64,000 nt of DNA from F23-D06 sp002392325 (GTDB taxonomy: Bacteria > Bacteroidota > Bacteroidia > Bacteroidales > WCHB1-69). Under the pieces are notes generated by a model. That model saw only the letters and a program-made list of their open reading frames with translations, made no database searches and was not told where the DNA came from. This document shows, piece by piece, positions 24,902-32,022 of this stretch. Within the stretch, counting starts at the first letter, position 1; each line of letters opens with the position of its first letter. The stretch covers positions 1-64,000 of the forward strand of contig CAMORT010000002.1 in the NCBI GenBank assembly GCA_946624065.1, in the 5' to 3' direction. A program made the position numbers and the translations under genes.

Positions 24902-26131
24902 ATGTCCCGATTTTCCCTTAACTTCTTGTTAGCCAGAAGGATTCTGAAAGACAAAGGCGACCGTTTTTCCCGCCCGATTGTTTATTTGTCGGTGGGTGGC
25001 GTTTCGTTGGGACTGGTCATCATGATGATAGCCATTGGGGTGACATCGGGATACAAACAGGAGATTCGCAATAAGGTCATTGCCATGGGTTCGCACATCC
25101 GCATCACCCATTACGATCAGAATTATTCGTTTGAGCAGGTGCCCATCAATCAGCACAGCGACTGTATCCTGCAACTGAAAAACAATCCGGATGTGGTTGA
25201 GGTGCAGAATTTTGCCACGAAAGTCGGCATCATCAAGACCGACGACCAGGTGGAAGGCGTGGTGCTGAAAGGTGTGGACAAGACTTTTTCATGGGACTTT
25301 TTTCAGAAAAACATCATTCAGGGAGAAGGGTTTTCCACTACAGACACCACGGCATCCAACAGCATTATTGTTTCCAAGCGGATGGCTGACAAATTGCGGT
25401 TGAAAGTGGGCGACAAGGTGCACACCTATTTTGTGCAGGACCCGCCGCGCCAGCGCAGTTTCAAGATTTCGGGCATCTATGAAACAGGTTTGCCCGAATA
25501 CGACAACATGTTTGCGCTGGTGGACTTGCGGCATGTGCAGAAACTCAACGATTGGAACGACAGTCTGGTGAGCGGTGTGGAAGTGCTCACCCGCGATTAC
25601 GACAAGATCGATGAGATTGGCGACTACATCCATCACCATATCGATTATGATATGAAGGCGGAAACCATCAAGCAGATTTATCCGGAGATTTTCGAGTGGA
25701 TTGCGTTGTTCGACATGAATGTGGCCGTGTTGCTCATCATCACCACCTGTGTCTGTCTGGTAACTATGATGTCCATTTTCTTCATTATTGTATTGGAGCA
25801 AACGCAGACCATCGGCATACTCAAATCGTTGGGCATGAAGACCAAACAGGTGGTGGGCACATTCATTTTAGTGGCTGGCGATATTTTGTTGAAAGGCATG
25901 CTGATAGGCGACGCGATAGCCCTGCTTCTTGGTTTTTTGCAGCAGAAATTCCATTTTATCCGGTTGAACCCTGACACATACTATGTCAATTATGTCCCAA
26001 TTCATTTTGATTGGGTGCAGGTTTTGCTGCTGAACGCCGGTGTTTTTGCGGTTTGCATGGCCGTGTTGCTGATTCCCGCCTGGGTGGTGAGCAGGAAAAT
26101 CACCCCTGTGAATGCGGTTCAGTTCGAGTAA
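24902..26131 (+). CDS. LolC/LolE-type ABC transporter permease (FtsX/MacB fold)
   Basis: The 409-residue protein has one N-terminal transmembrane helix (IVYLSVGGVSLGLVIMMIAIG), a ~230-residue periplasmic MacB_PCD domain and three C-terminal helices with the FtsX region (FFIIVLEQTQTIGILKSLGMKTKQV). This is the layout of the LolC/E subunits that extract lipoproteins from the inner membrane for outer-membrane delivery. The ATPase (LolD) is not adjacent. A role in lipoprotein export is inferred from architecture and the family start MSRFSLNFLLARRILKDKGD. Confidence 0.88.
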   Translation: MSRFSLNFLLARRILKDKGDRFSRPIVYLSVGGVSLGLVIMMIAIGVTSGYKQEIRNKVIAMGSHIRITHYDQNYSFEQVPINQHSDCILQLKNNPDVVEVQNFATKVGIIKTDDQVEGVVLKGVDKTFSWDFFQKNIIQGEGFSTTDTTASNSIIVSKRMADKLRLKVGDKVHTYFVQDPPRQRSFKISGIYETGLPEYDNMFALVDLRHVQKLNDWNDSLVSGVEVLTRDYDKIDEIGDYIHHHIDYDMKAETIKQIYPEIFEWIALFDMNVAVLLIITTCVCLVTMMSIFFIIVLEQTQTIGILKSLGMKTKQVVGTFILVAGDILLKGMLIGDAIALLLGFLQQKFHFIRLNPDTYYVNYVPIHFDWVQVLLLNAGVFAVCMAVLLIPAWVVSRKITPVNAVQFE

Positions 26132-26187
26132 TAACATGATTTTCAATAAAAAATGAGTGCAAGGGTACGAGCGAATAAAAAAAAGTG

Positions 26188-26195
26188 TACTTTTG
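26188..26195 (+). promoter_or_regulatory. Promoter -7 box of the rpsF operon
   Basis: TACTTTTG matches TAnnTTTG and lies 48 bp before the rpsF start. Confidence 0.5.
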
Positions 26196-26243
26196 CACCC
26201 CAATTTTATAAACATATTTTTTAACAAAAACAACTAAAAAATT

Positions 26244-26675
26244 ATGGCAAATCAGTACGAAACCGTTTTCATTATGACGCCCGTTTTGTCTGAAGAACAG
26301 ATGAAGGAAACGGTTCAAAAATTCGAGAAGGTTCTCACCGACAAAGGCGCTGAGATCGTGCATCAAGAGAACTGGGGCCTCCGCAAGTTGGAGTATCCCA
26401 TCCAAAAGAAGTCTTCCGGCTTCTATCATTTAATTGAATTCAAAGCAGAAGGTTCTGTAGTGGAGGCATTGGAGCTGCAATACCGCCGCGACGAGCGCAT
26501 CATGCGCTTCCTGACCGTGAGCATGGACAAATACGCCATCGCTTACGCTGAGAAGAGACGCGCCAACCGCAAAGAGAAAGCCGCCGCTAAGGAAGAAGTG
26601 AAAGAGGAAACCCCCGTTGTGGAACAACCTCAGGAAGTTAACAATGAGTCTAACCAAACAGAACAAGCAGAATAG
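26244..26675 (+). CDS. rpsF: 30S ribosomal protein bS6
   Basis: The 143-residue bS6 opens with NQYETVFIMTPVLSEEQMKETVQKFEKVL and contains the conserved NWGLRKLEYPIQKKSSGFYHLIEF stretch. The core ends near residue 105. The last ~35 residues form an acidic, Glu/Gln-rich tail, longer than the E. coli protein. It heads the rpsF-rpsR-rplI operon, with 2 bp to rpsR. In many bacteria S6:S18 binds its own mRNA leader; I did not find a clear copy of that structure in the short leader here. Confidence 0.96.
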   Translation: MANQYETVFIMTPVLSEEQMKETVQKFEKVLTDKGAEIVHQENWGLRKLEYPIQKKSSGFYHLIEFKAEGSVVEALELQYRRDERIMRFLTVSMDKYAIAYAEKRRANRKEKAAAKEEVKEETPVVEQPQEVNNESNQTEQAE

Positions 26676-26677
26676 TT

Positions 26678-26950
26678 ATGGCACAACAGAATGACATTAA
26701 ATACATTGCTCCTGTAGCAGTTGACATTAAGAAGAAAAAATACTGCCGTTTCAAAAAGAGCGGTATCAAGTACATCGACTACAAAGATGGTGAATTCTTG
26801 AAGAAATTCGTGAACGAACAGGGTAAGATTCTGCCCCGCCGTCTCACCGGTACTTCTTTGAAATATCAGAAGAAAGTGGCCCAGGCCGTGAAAAGAGCCC
26901 GTCATTTGGCCCTGCTTCCGTTTGTAACCGATAATTTAAAATCTAACTAA
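26678..26950 (+). CDS. rpsR: 30S ribosomal protein bS18
   Basis: The 90-residue bS18 has the conserved KKYCRFKKSGIKYIDYKD motif and the RRLTGTSLKYQKKVAQAVKRARHLALLPF core that contacts bS6 and 16S rRNA on the platform. Only one cysteine is present. It is 2 bp after rpsF and 14 bp before rplI, translated as part of the same operon. Confidence 0.97.
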   Translation: MAQQNDIKYIAPVAVDIKKKKYCRFKKSGIKYIDYKDGEFLKKFVNEQGKILPRRLTGTSLKYQKKVAQAVKRARHLALLPFVTDNLKSN

Positions 26951-26964
26951 TAGGAGGAATTGAC

Positions 26965-27423
26965 ATGGAAATTATATTGAAACAAGACGTACAGAATTTA
27001 GGCTATGCCGATGACCTCGTAAAGGTTAAAGACGGTTATGCACGCAACTACCTCATCCCTCAAGGATTGGCAGAACTGGCAACGCCCGCAAAGAAGAAAA
27101 TGCTGGCTGAAACGCTGAAACAACGCGAGTTCAAGGCAGAAAAAATCAGAAAAGAAGCTGAATTTCTCGCTGGCAAGATTGAAGGTCTCGAGGTTACCAT
27201 CCCGACCAAGGCTTCTGAAAAAGGCACCATTTTCGGTTCCGTTACCTCTATCGCCGTTGCTAACGCGCTGAAAGAGCAACACGATATCGACATTGACCGC
27301 AGAAAGATCGTCATGCACGAAGACCACATCAAGGAACTTGGCCAGTACACCGCTCAAGTGAACTTGCACAAGGACTTCAACAAGGTGACTATCAAACTCA
27401 ATGTTGTAGCCGAAGAAGAGTAA
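26965..27423 (+). CDS. rplI: 50S ribosomal protein bL9
   Basis: The 152-residue bL9 has the N-terminal rRNA-binding domain (MEIILKQDVQNLGYADDLVKVKDGYARNYLIP in outline), the connecting helix, and a C-terminal domain with EKGTIFGSVTS. The start is preceded by TAGGAGGAATTGAC, a strong Shine-Dalgarno sequence that is unusual among the A-rich leaders of this window. It is the last gene of the ribosomal operon, followed by a terminator. Confidence 0.97.
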   Translation: MEIILKQDVQNLGYADDLVKVKDGYARNYLIPQGLAELATPAKKKMLAETLKQREFKAEKIRKEAEFLAGKIEGLEVTIPTKASEKGTIFGSVTSIAVANALKEQHDIDIDRRKIVMHEDHIKELGQYTAQVNLHKDFNKVTIKLNVVAEEE

Positions 27424-27445
27424 TAATTATTTTTCTTTCATATAG

Positions 27446-27478
27446 AAACTCTCTCCAATAGGGGAGAGTTTTTTTTTG
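27446..27478 (+). terminator. Intrinsic terminator of rpsF-rpsR-rplI
   Basis: AAACTCTCTCC (446-456) pairs with GGGGAGAGTTT (461-471) with one wobble across a 4-nt loop, followed by a T-run. The pyrH -7 box begins directly at its end. Confidence 0.85.
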
Positions 27479-27486
27479 TATTTTTG
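27479..27486 (+). promoter_or_regulatory. pyrH promoter -7 box
   Basis: TATTTTTG directly abuts the T-run of the preceding terminator and lies 18 bp before the pyrH ATG. Confidence 0.5.
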
Positions 27487-27504
27487 CGCTCAATAATAAA
27501 CGAT

Positions 27505-28209
27505 ATGAAATACAAGCGAATACTTCTCAAACTCAGTGGCGAATCCCTTATGGGGGATGACGGCTATGGAATACAATACCAGAATGTGCATCACTATGCC
27601 TCCGAGATCAAGTCTGTTGTGGATTTGGGAGTGCAGGTGGGCGTAGTGATTGGCGGAGGCAACATTTTCCGGGGTGTGCAGGGCGCGTCCAAGGGTTTCG
27701 ATCGCCGCCAAGGCGACCAGATGGGTATGCTGGCCACCATAATCAACGCCATGGCCATGCAAGCCGCCTTGGAGGAGATGGGCGTGAAAGCCAAAGTGCT
27801 TACCGCCTTCGCCATTGAAAGTGTGGGCGAGCGCATCTCCTGGCGCAAAGCTGTAGAAGAACTCGAAAGCGGCACTGTGGCCATCTTCGGTGGCGGCACT
27901 GGCAACCCTTTCTTTACTACCGACTCCGGCGCAGCGCTCCGTGCCGTCGAAATCAAAGCCGACCTCTTGCTTAAGGGCACTCGCGTGGACGGTGTCTATA
28001 CCGCCGACCCCGAAAAAGACCCCACCGCCACCAAATACTCAAATCTCACATTCGATGAGGCGTACCAGAAAAATCTGAAAATCATGGACATGACCGCATT
28101 TACCGTCTGCAAAGAAAATAACATGCCCATTTATGTCTATGATGCCAACAAACCTGGAAATCTTTTAAAAGTGCTGAATGGCGAACCTATCGGCACGCTT
28201 TTACAATAA
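27505..28209 (+). CDS. pyrH: UMP kinase
   Basis: The 234-residue bacterial-type UMP kinase of the amino-acid-kinase fold converts UMP to UDP with ATP. Motifs are KRILLKLSGESLMG at the start, VVIGGGNIFRG, GTGNPFFTTDSGAALRAVEI and LLLKGTRVDGVYTADPEKDPTA. The ATG at 27505 gives the family N-terminus; an upstream in-frame extension would read through the promoter. frr follows two genes later, so the common pyrH-frr proximity is kept with a 2TM gene inserted between. Confidence 0.96.
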   Translation: MKYKRILLKLSGESLMGDDGYGIQYQNVHHYASEIKSVVDLGVQVGVVIGGGNIFRGVQGASKGFDRRQGDQMGMLATIINAMAMQAALEEMGVKAKVLTAFAIESVGERISWRKAVEELESGTVAIFGGGTGNPFFTTDSGAALRAVEIKADLLLKGTRVDGVYTADPEKDPTATKYSNLTFDEAYQKNLKIMDMTAFTVCKENNMPIYVYDANKPGNLLKVLNGEPIGTLLQ

Positions 28210-28259
28210 TTCACGTAAGTCGCCACAGGGTGCCGGCTCACAACTAAAAACTAAAAACT

Positions 28260-28664
28260 ATGTCTGAAGAAGCAAAAAATATTTCCGAAACTGTTTCCGC
28301 CGAAGAGGAAGCACGCATGATTAATGTGTCCAAAAACCGTGTTGTCTTCAAAGTCCATTTCTCCGTTTTTTTGGTGGTGAACTTGATTGTTTGGGTGTTA
28401 TGGTTCACCTTGTTTAACGCTATTGTAACGGATCCCTATATCAGCAGAGCCATTCTCAAGGCATTTTCGTGCATTACGCTTGTGTGGATCCTTATCGTGA
28501 TTCTGCATTATCTTATTGCCTATAAATGGAATAAGACCTTTGTGGAGAAAGAGTTGAATAAAATCAAGAAACAACGTGTCAAACAATTGGCGGAAATTGA
28601 GAAAATAAAGGCCAAGATTGCCGAGGCGAAACAACAACAGAACAACGCTGAACAAAACCAATAA
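28260..28664 (+). CDS. 2TM domain-containing membrane protein
   Basis: The 134-residue protein has two transmembrane helices, VHFSVFLVVNLIVWVLWFTLF and AFSCITLVWILIVILHYLIAYKW, followed by a charged coiled-coil tail (KELNKIKKQRVKQLAEIEKIKAK) and a Gln/Asn-rich end. This is the 2TM domain layout found in many Bacteroidota. Function is unknown. It sits between pyrH and frr. Confidence 0.75.
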   Translation: MSEEAKNISETVSAEEEARMINVSKNRVVFKVHFSVFLVVNLIVWVLWFTLFNAIVTDPYISRAILKAFSCITLVWILIVILHYLIAYKWNKTFVEKELNKIKKQRVKQLAEIEKIKAKIAEAKQQQNNAEQNQ

Positions 28665-28708
28665 GCTCAAGCAGAATATTGCCATCATCAAACAATAAAA
28701 ATTTTATA

Positions 28709-28716
28709 TATTTTTG
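28709..28716 (+). promoter_or_regulatory. frr promoter -7 box
   Basis: TATTTTTG matches the -7 consensus 32 bp upstream of the frr ATG. Confidence 0.5.
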
Positions 28717-28748
28717 CAGCCGTAAAAAATTAATTTTTCAATACTCTT

Positions 28749-29306
28749 ATGGATACACAAACCTGCTTGAAAAACGCTAAAGATAGCATGAATTCCACTG
28801 TGGCATTCTTTGATAAGGATTTACAGAAAATACGCGCCGGTAAGGCCTCCCCGCAAATGCTGGACGGGTTGAAGGTGGATTATTACGGCAATCCCACGCC
28901 AGTGGATCAGGTGGCCAACATCAACACGCCCGACGCCCACCAGATTGTGATTCAACCTTGGGAGCGCAACATGCTGCCCGTGATTGAGAAAGCGATTTTG
29001 GCGGCTAACATCGGTCTTACTCCGCAAAACAATGGTGAATTCATCCGTTTGGTGGTTCCCACGCCTACAGAGGAGCGCCGAAAAGAACTGGTGAAAAAGG
29101 CCAAACAAGAAGCCGAGCAAACCAAAGTCTCTATCCGTAATATCCGTCGCAACGCCAACGATGAGGCCAAAAAGCTGAAAGACGGAGGTTCTCCCGAAGA
29201 TGAAATCAAGAAATTGGAGGCCGATATCCAAAAAGCCACCGACGAAGCCATCGCCAAAGTGGATAAGATTATGGAGGCTAAAGAGAAAGAGATTATGACA
29301 GTGTAG
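28749..29306 (+). CDS. frr: Ribosome recycling factor
   Basis: The 185-residue RRF splits post-termination ribosomes together with EF-G. It has the three-helix-bundle/beta-sandwich sequence pattern: KDLQKIRAGKASPQMLDGLKVDYYGNPTPVDQVANI, then VIEKAILAANIGLTPQNNGEFIRLVVPTPTEERRKELVKKAKQ, then SIRNIRRNANDEAKKLK. Length is standard. It has its own promoter and is followed by gcvH after 49 bp. Confidence 0.97.
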   Translation: MDTQTCLKNAKDSMNSTVAFFDKDLQKIRAGKASPQMLDGLKVDYYGNPTPVDQVANINTPDAHQIVIQPWERNMLPVIEKAILAANIGLTPQNNGEFIRLVVPTPTEERRKELVKKAKQEAEQTKVSIRNIRRNANDEAKKLKDGGSPEDEIKKLEADIQKATDEAIAKVDKIMEAKEKEIMTV

Positions 29307-29355
29307 TAATCGATGAACGAATAACGATTTTTATTAATTTATAAATTTTACAAGT

Positions 29356-29733
29356 ATGAATATTCCTGAAAATTTGAAGTATTCCAACGACCATGAGTGG
29401 TTGAGAGTGGAAGGTGAATTCGCATACGTAGGCATTACTGCGTTTGCTGCTAATGAACTGGGTGACATTGTGTTCCTTGACATCACCACAGAAGGTGAGA
29501 CACTGGGACAGAATGAAGTTTTCGGTTCCATTGAGGCCGTTAAGACCGTTTCCGATCTCATGTTGCCTGTTGGCGGTGAGGTTGTGGAATTCAACACCGC
29601 GTTGGAAGACAATCCAGCATTGGTGAACACCGATCCTTACGGAGAAGGCTGGATTATCAAGATCAAAGTTACCGATCCTGCCGAGGCTGACACCCTTTTG
29701 GATGCCGCCGGTTATCAGGCATTGATTGGCTAA
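29356..29733 (+). CDS. gcvH: Glycine cleavage system H protein
   Basis: The 125-residue lipoyl carrier has the lipoylation motif FGSIEAVKTVSDLMLP, with the modified Lys in EAVKT. It shuttles the methylamine between GcvP, GcvT and dihydrolipoamide dehydrogenase. None of those partners is in the window, so the system is dispersed, or the H protein has a lipoyl-relay role. A terminator follows. Confidence 0.95.
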   Translation: MNIPENLKYSNDHEWLRVEGEFAYVGITAFAANELGDIVFLDITTEGETLGQNEVFGSIEAVKTVSDLMLPVGGEVVEFNTALEDNPALVNTDPYGEGWIIKIKVTDPAEADTLLDAAGYQALIG

Positions 29734-29754
29734 CGATTAAAATCGTAAAAATAA

Positions 29755-29787
29755 AACGGAGGTATCGATTGATGCCTCCGTTTTTTT
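29755..29787 (+). terminator. Intrinsic terminator of gcvH
   Basis: ACGGAGG (756-762) pairs with CCTCCGT (775-781), followed by TTTTTTT. Confidence 0.8.
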
Positions 29788-29800
29788 GTTGTGGTACAGC

Positions 29801-29826
29801 AGGATTCCGCCGCGCGGCGGAATCCT
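29801..29826. repeat. Perfect 26-bp palindrome
   Basis: AGGATTCCGCCGC is followed immediately by its reverse complement. It lies between the gcvH terminator and the stop codon of the convergent dipeptidase gene. Confidence 0.85.
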
Positions 29827-29841
29827 CAAAATGATGACGAC

Positions 29842-31593
29842 TTACTTGGCTTCAATATTCTTGCCACAGTCGTTCACAATCATCTTATACCATTCCTCGC
29901 GATATTTCGGCTGGTCGGGGAATGCGCATTGCGGTATTTTGGTGTCAGACACTTTGAATTTGCCATTCTCCTCTTTCTTTACATTACCGTCATGGTATTT
30001 CACCAACAGGTAGATGAAGAGGTTGTTCCATTCTTTGCATACGCTTTTGGCTGCCGTATTGGAATAATCATTGAGGATCTCCCGTGCTTTTTCAGGATTA
30101 TTTCCGAACATGTCTTTCATTTGTGAGGACATTTTATCAATGTCTTTCACGAATTTGCCTTCCCAATAGGCCTGTTTCTCATTCACATGCTTGATCATGT
30201 CGCTGTAGCGTGTATAAACATAATTGCTTACCTTGGTGAAGGTCCAGAAAGCGGCGTCATCGGAGTATTCGACCATGGAGCCGTTGCCTTGGGCGTATTC
30301 TTTGGGGATCTTGTTGATACCGCAGAACATGGGCACATAGCAGCAGCTGGCGGCATCGTCAACGCCAAACCAGAAAATACCACCGAAGGCATTGGGAAGC
30401 CAGTTGCGGCATTGGGCCACAAAGGAGAATCCGGTCTGTTGGGTGGCAGTGGCGCGCTCGTGGATGTAGCCTTTGCCATTGTATTCCCATGTCATCGGGC
30501 GCCAACGATACGGGCAGTTGAACGGGCCTGCGCCGAGGTCTTTGGTCATATCCATAGAAGTGCCCTCGAAATGGTCACGCATCATCTGCATCATGAATTG
30601 GGCGTCGATTTTGCTCTTGTCTGCGGGTTTGATCCACAGCGGGAAGCGGTGTTTGAGGTTGTCGCCACGGGCATAATCCTCATATTTGGCCATTTCAGCG
30701 GGATTGCAGTGGTTGAAAAATGCCCACACACGGGCTTCGCAAAAACGCGCGCCATCAAAAGTGATGGGATTGTAGGTGTCGCAGAAGCTGAATTCGGCAT
30801 CGGGAGCGGTTTTCGGATCTTTAGGATAAAGTCCTTTCAGACGGGCGAAGGAGATAACATCCTCAGAATAAACGGTTTCCACAGTAGGCAGGAAAATCTT
30901 GTCCAATTCCTTGCTGGTGATGGAGGTCTTGCCGTCGCGCAGCGGGAAAGTGGAGATGCGGGATTGGTTGGCGTGACCGCTGATATATCCGTCGGGGATG
31001 CGGCGGGCTACCCAAACAGCGCCATTGCTCCAACCTTTCACGATTCTGCCTTTGGCATCCAGCATTTTTTCGCCTTTGCCGATGAGGTCCATCACCCAAG
31101 CTTCATTTGGGTCAACAATGGAGAACGATTCGCCCTCGCTGGCATAGCCGTAGGTTGCCATTAACTCGGCAATCACCTTGATGGCTTCGCGGGCGTTTTT
31201 GGCACGCTGCAATGCGATGTAAATCAAGGAACCATAGTCAATCATACCTTGACCGTGTTCCAGTTGCTCAATGCCTCCGTATGTGGTTTCGCCAATGGCC
31301 AGCTGCCACTCGTTCATGTTGCCGATGACGGAATAGGTGTGCGCAACCTGCGGAATTTGTCCCAGCAGTTTGCCCGTATCCCATTCGATGACATCCATCA
31401 TAGTGCCGGCGGGATAGTCTTTGGCCGGACGGTAGTAGAGTTCACCATAAAGCTGGTGGGAGTCGGCGGCGTATGTCAGAAAACAGGAGCCGTCCTTGCT
31501 GGCACCCTTCGTCACAATGAAGTTGGTGCAGGCGAATGTCGTGCCCAGAGAGAGCAGACCGACAAGCAGGGTTAAGAGAGATGCTTTTTTCAT
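29842..31593 (-). CDS. C69 family dipeptidase (secreted)
   Basis: The 583-residue precursor belongs to the C69/PepD-type Ntn-hydrolase dipeptidases of Bacteroidota. The signal peptide ends at ...GTTFA, so cleavage would expose Cys22 of ACTNFIVTKGASKDGS, the family's N-terminal nucleophile. Further segments are CFLTYAADSHQLYGELYY, IGETTYGG, NEAWVMDLIGKG and WFGVDDAASCCYVPMF. The ATG at 31593 is used; one two codons upstream is possible. It probably cleaves dipeptides in the periplasm. It is monocistronic with a TACCTTTG box at 31641-31648 on the minus strand. Confidence 0.88.
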   Translation of the reverse strand: MKKASLLTLLVGLLSLGTTFACTNFIVTKGASKDGSCFLTYAADSHQLYGELYYRPAKDYPAGTMMDVIEWDTGKLLGQIPQVAHTYSVIGNMNEWQLAIGETTYGGIEQLEHGQGMIDYGSLIYIALQRAKNAREAIKVIAELMATYGYASEGESFSIVDPNEAWVMDLIGKGEKMLDAKGRIVKGWSNGAVWVARRIPDGYISGHANQSRISTFPLRDGKTSITSKELDKIFLPTVETVYSEDVISFARLKGLYPKDPKTAPDAEFSFCDTYNPITFDGARFCEARVWAFFNHCNPAEMAKYEDYARGDNLKHRFPLWIKPADKSKIDAQFMMQMMRDHFEGTSMDMTKDLGAGPFNCPYRWRPMTWEYNGKGYIHERATATQQTGFSFVAQCRNWLPNAFGGIFWFGVDDAASCCYVPMFCGINKIPKEYAQGNGSMVEYSDDAAFWTFTKVSNYVYTRYSDMIKHVNEKQAYWEGKFVKDIDKMSSQMKDMFGNNPEKAREILNDYSNTAAKSVCKEWNNLFIYLLVKYHDGNVKKEENGKFKVSDTKIPQCAFPDQPKYREEWYKMIVNDCGKNIEAK

Positions 31594-31640
31594 AAACAAT
31601 ATTTTAAGATAATAAATAATTGTATCATTAAATTAGGTTG

Positions 31641-31687
31641 CAAAGGTAGAAAAAAGATTGGATATTTCTTGATTTTTATTATTTTTG
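31641..31687. promoter_or_regulatory. Divergent promoters: dipeptidase (minus) / cobalamin riboswitch transcript (plus)
   Basis: CAAAGGTA at 31641-31648 is TACCTTTG on minus. TATTTTTG at 31680-31687 is placed to start transcription just before the riboswitch aptamer. Confidence 0.55.
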
Positions 31688-31692
31688 CCACC

Positions 31693-31860
31693 GATTTTAT
31701 GGTGAAAGATTTTCAAGGAAATCTTGAGAGGGAAGCAGGTGAGAATCCTGCACAGTACCCGCTGCTGTGAGTTCATAAAATCCTTAGGAAAAAAGACGGT
31801 CACTGTCGCATGTGCGATGGGAAGGCCTCCGAAGGAGAACGAGTCAGAAAACCTGCCATT
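31693..31860 (+). ncRNA. Cobalamin (adenosylcobalamin class) riboswitch aptamer
   Basis: The conserved order of blocks is present: GGGAAGCAGGTGAGAATCC (31730-31748), CACAGTACCCGCTGCTGTGA (31751-31770), CACTG with a short hairpin then GGGAAGGC (31801-31826), and the B12 box AGTCAGAAAACCTGCC (31842-31857). GATTTTATG (31693-31701) pairs exactly with CATAAAATC (31774-31782) to close the first subdomain. Known cobalamin riboswitches bind AdoCbl or MeCbl and turn off expression, usually of btuB-like transporters or synthesis genes. Here the gene downstream is a secreted repeat protein. The next gene on the other side points away, so control must be of 32023-33642. Confidence 0.93.
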
Positions 31861-31869
31861 GAATCAACA

Positions 31870-31972
31870 CGTTGCAAGCTTCGGGAGATAGGCTTCTGCG
31901 AAAAATGGAATCTTTTTCCATGTTATTTTTCGTTTGAGACAATTCCCGCCGCTGCACGCAACGGGATTTTTT
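31870..31972 (+). terminator. Riboswitch expression platform: terminator with competing long-range stem
   Basis: TCCCG (31944-31948) and CGGGA (31962-31966) followed by six T form a short terminator-like hairpin. Two segments upstream, CGTTGC (31870-31875) and CGGGA (31882-31886), can pair instead with GCAACG (31958-31963) and TCCCG (31944-31948). That would open the terminator. A hairpin made of GAAAAATGG and CCATGTTATTTTTC occupies the space between. The switching logic is inferred from complementarity only. Confidence 0.5.
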
Positions 31973-32022
31973 GATATTTGACATTATCTACAAACAATAA
32001 ATAACATTAAATACAAACGCTT

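Noticed and set aside
30187..31164. 325-codon plus-strand frame opposite the C69 dipeptidase
   Set aside because: Opposite a well-supported gene; translation shows no recognisable domain.
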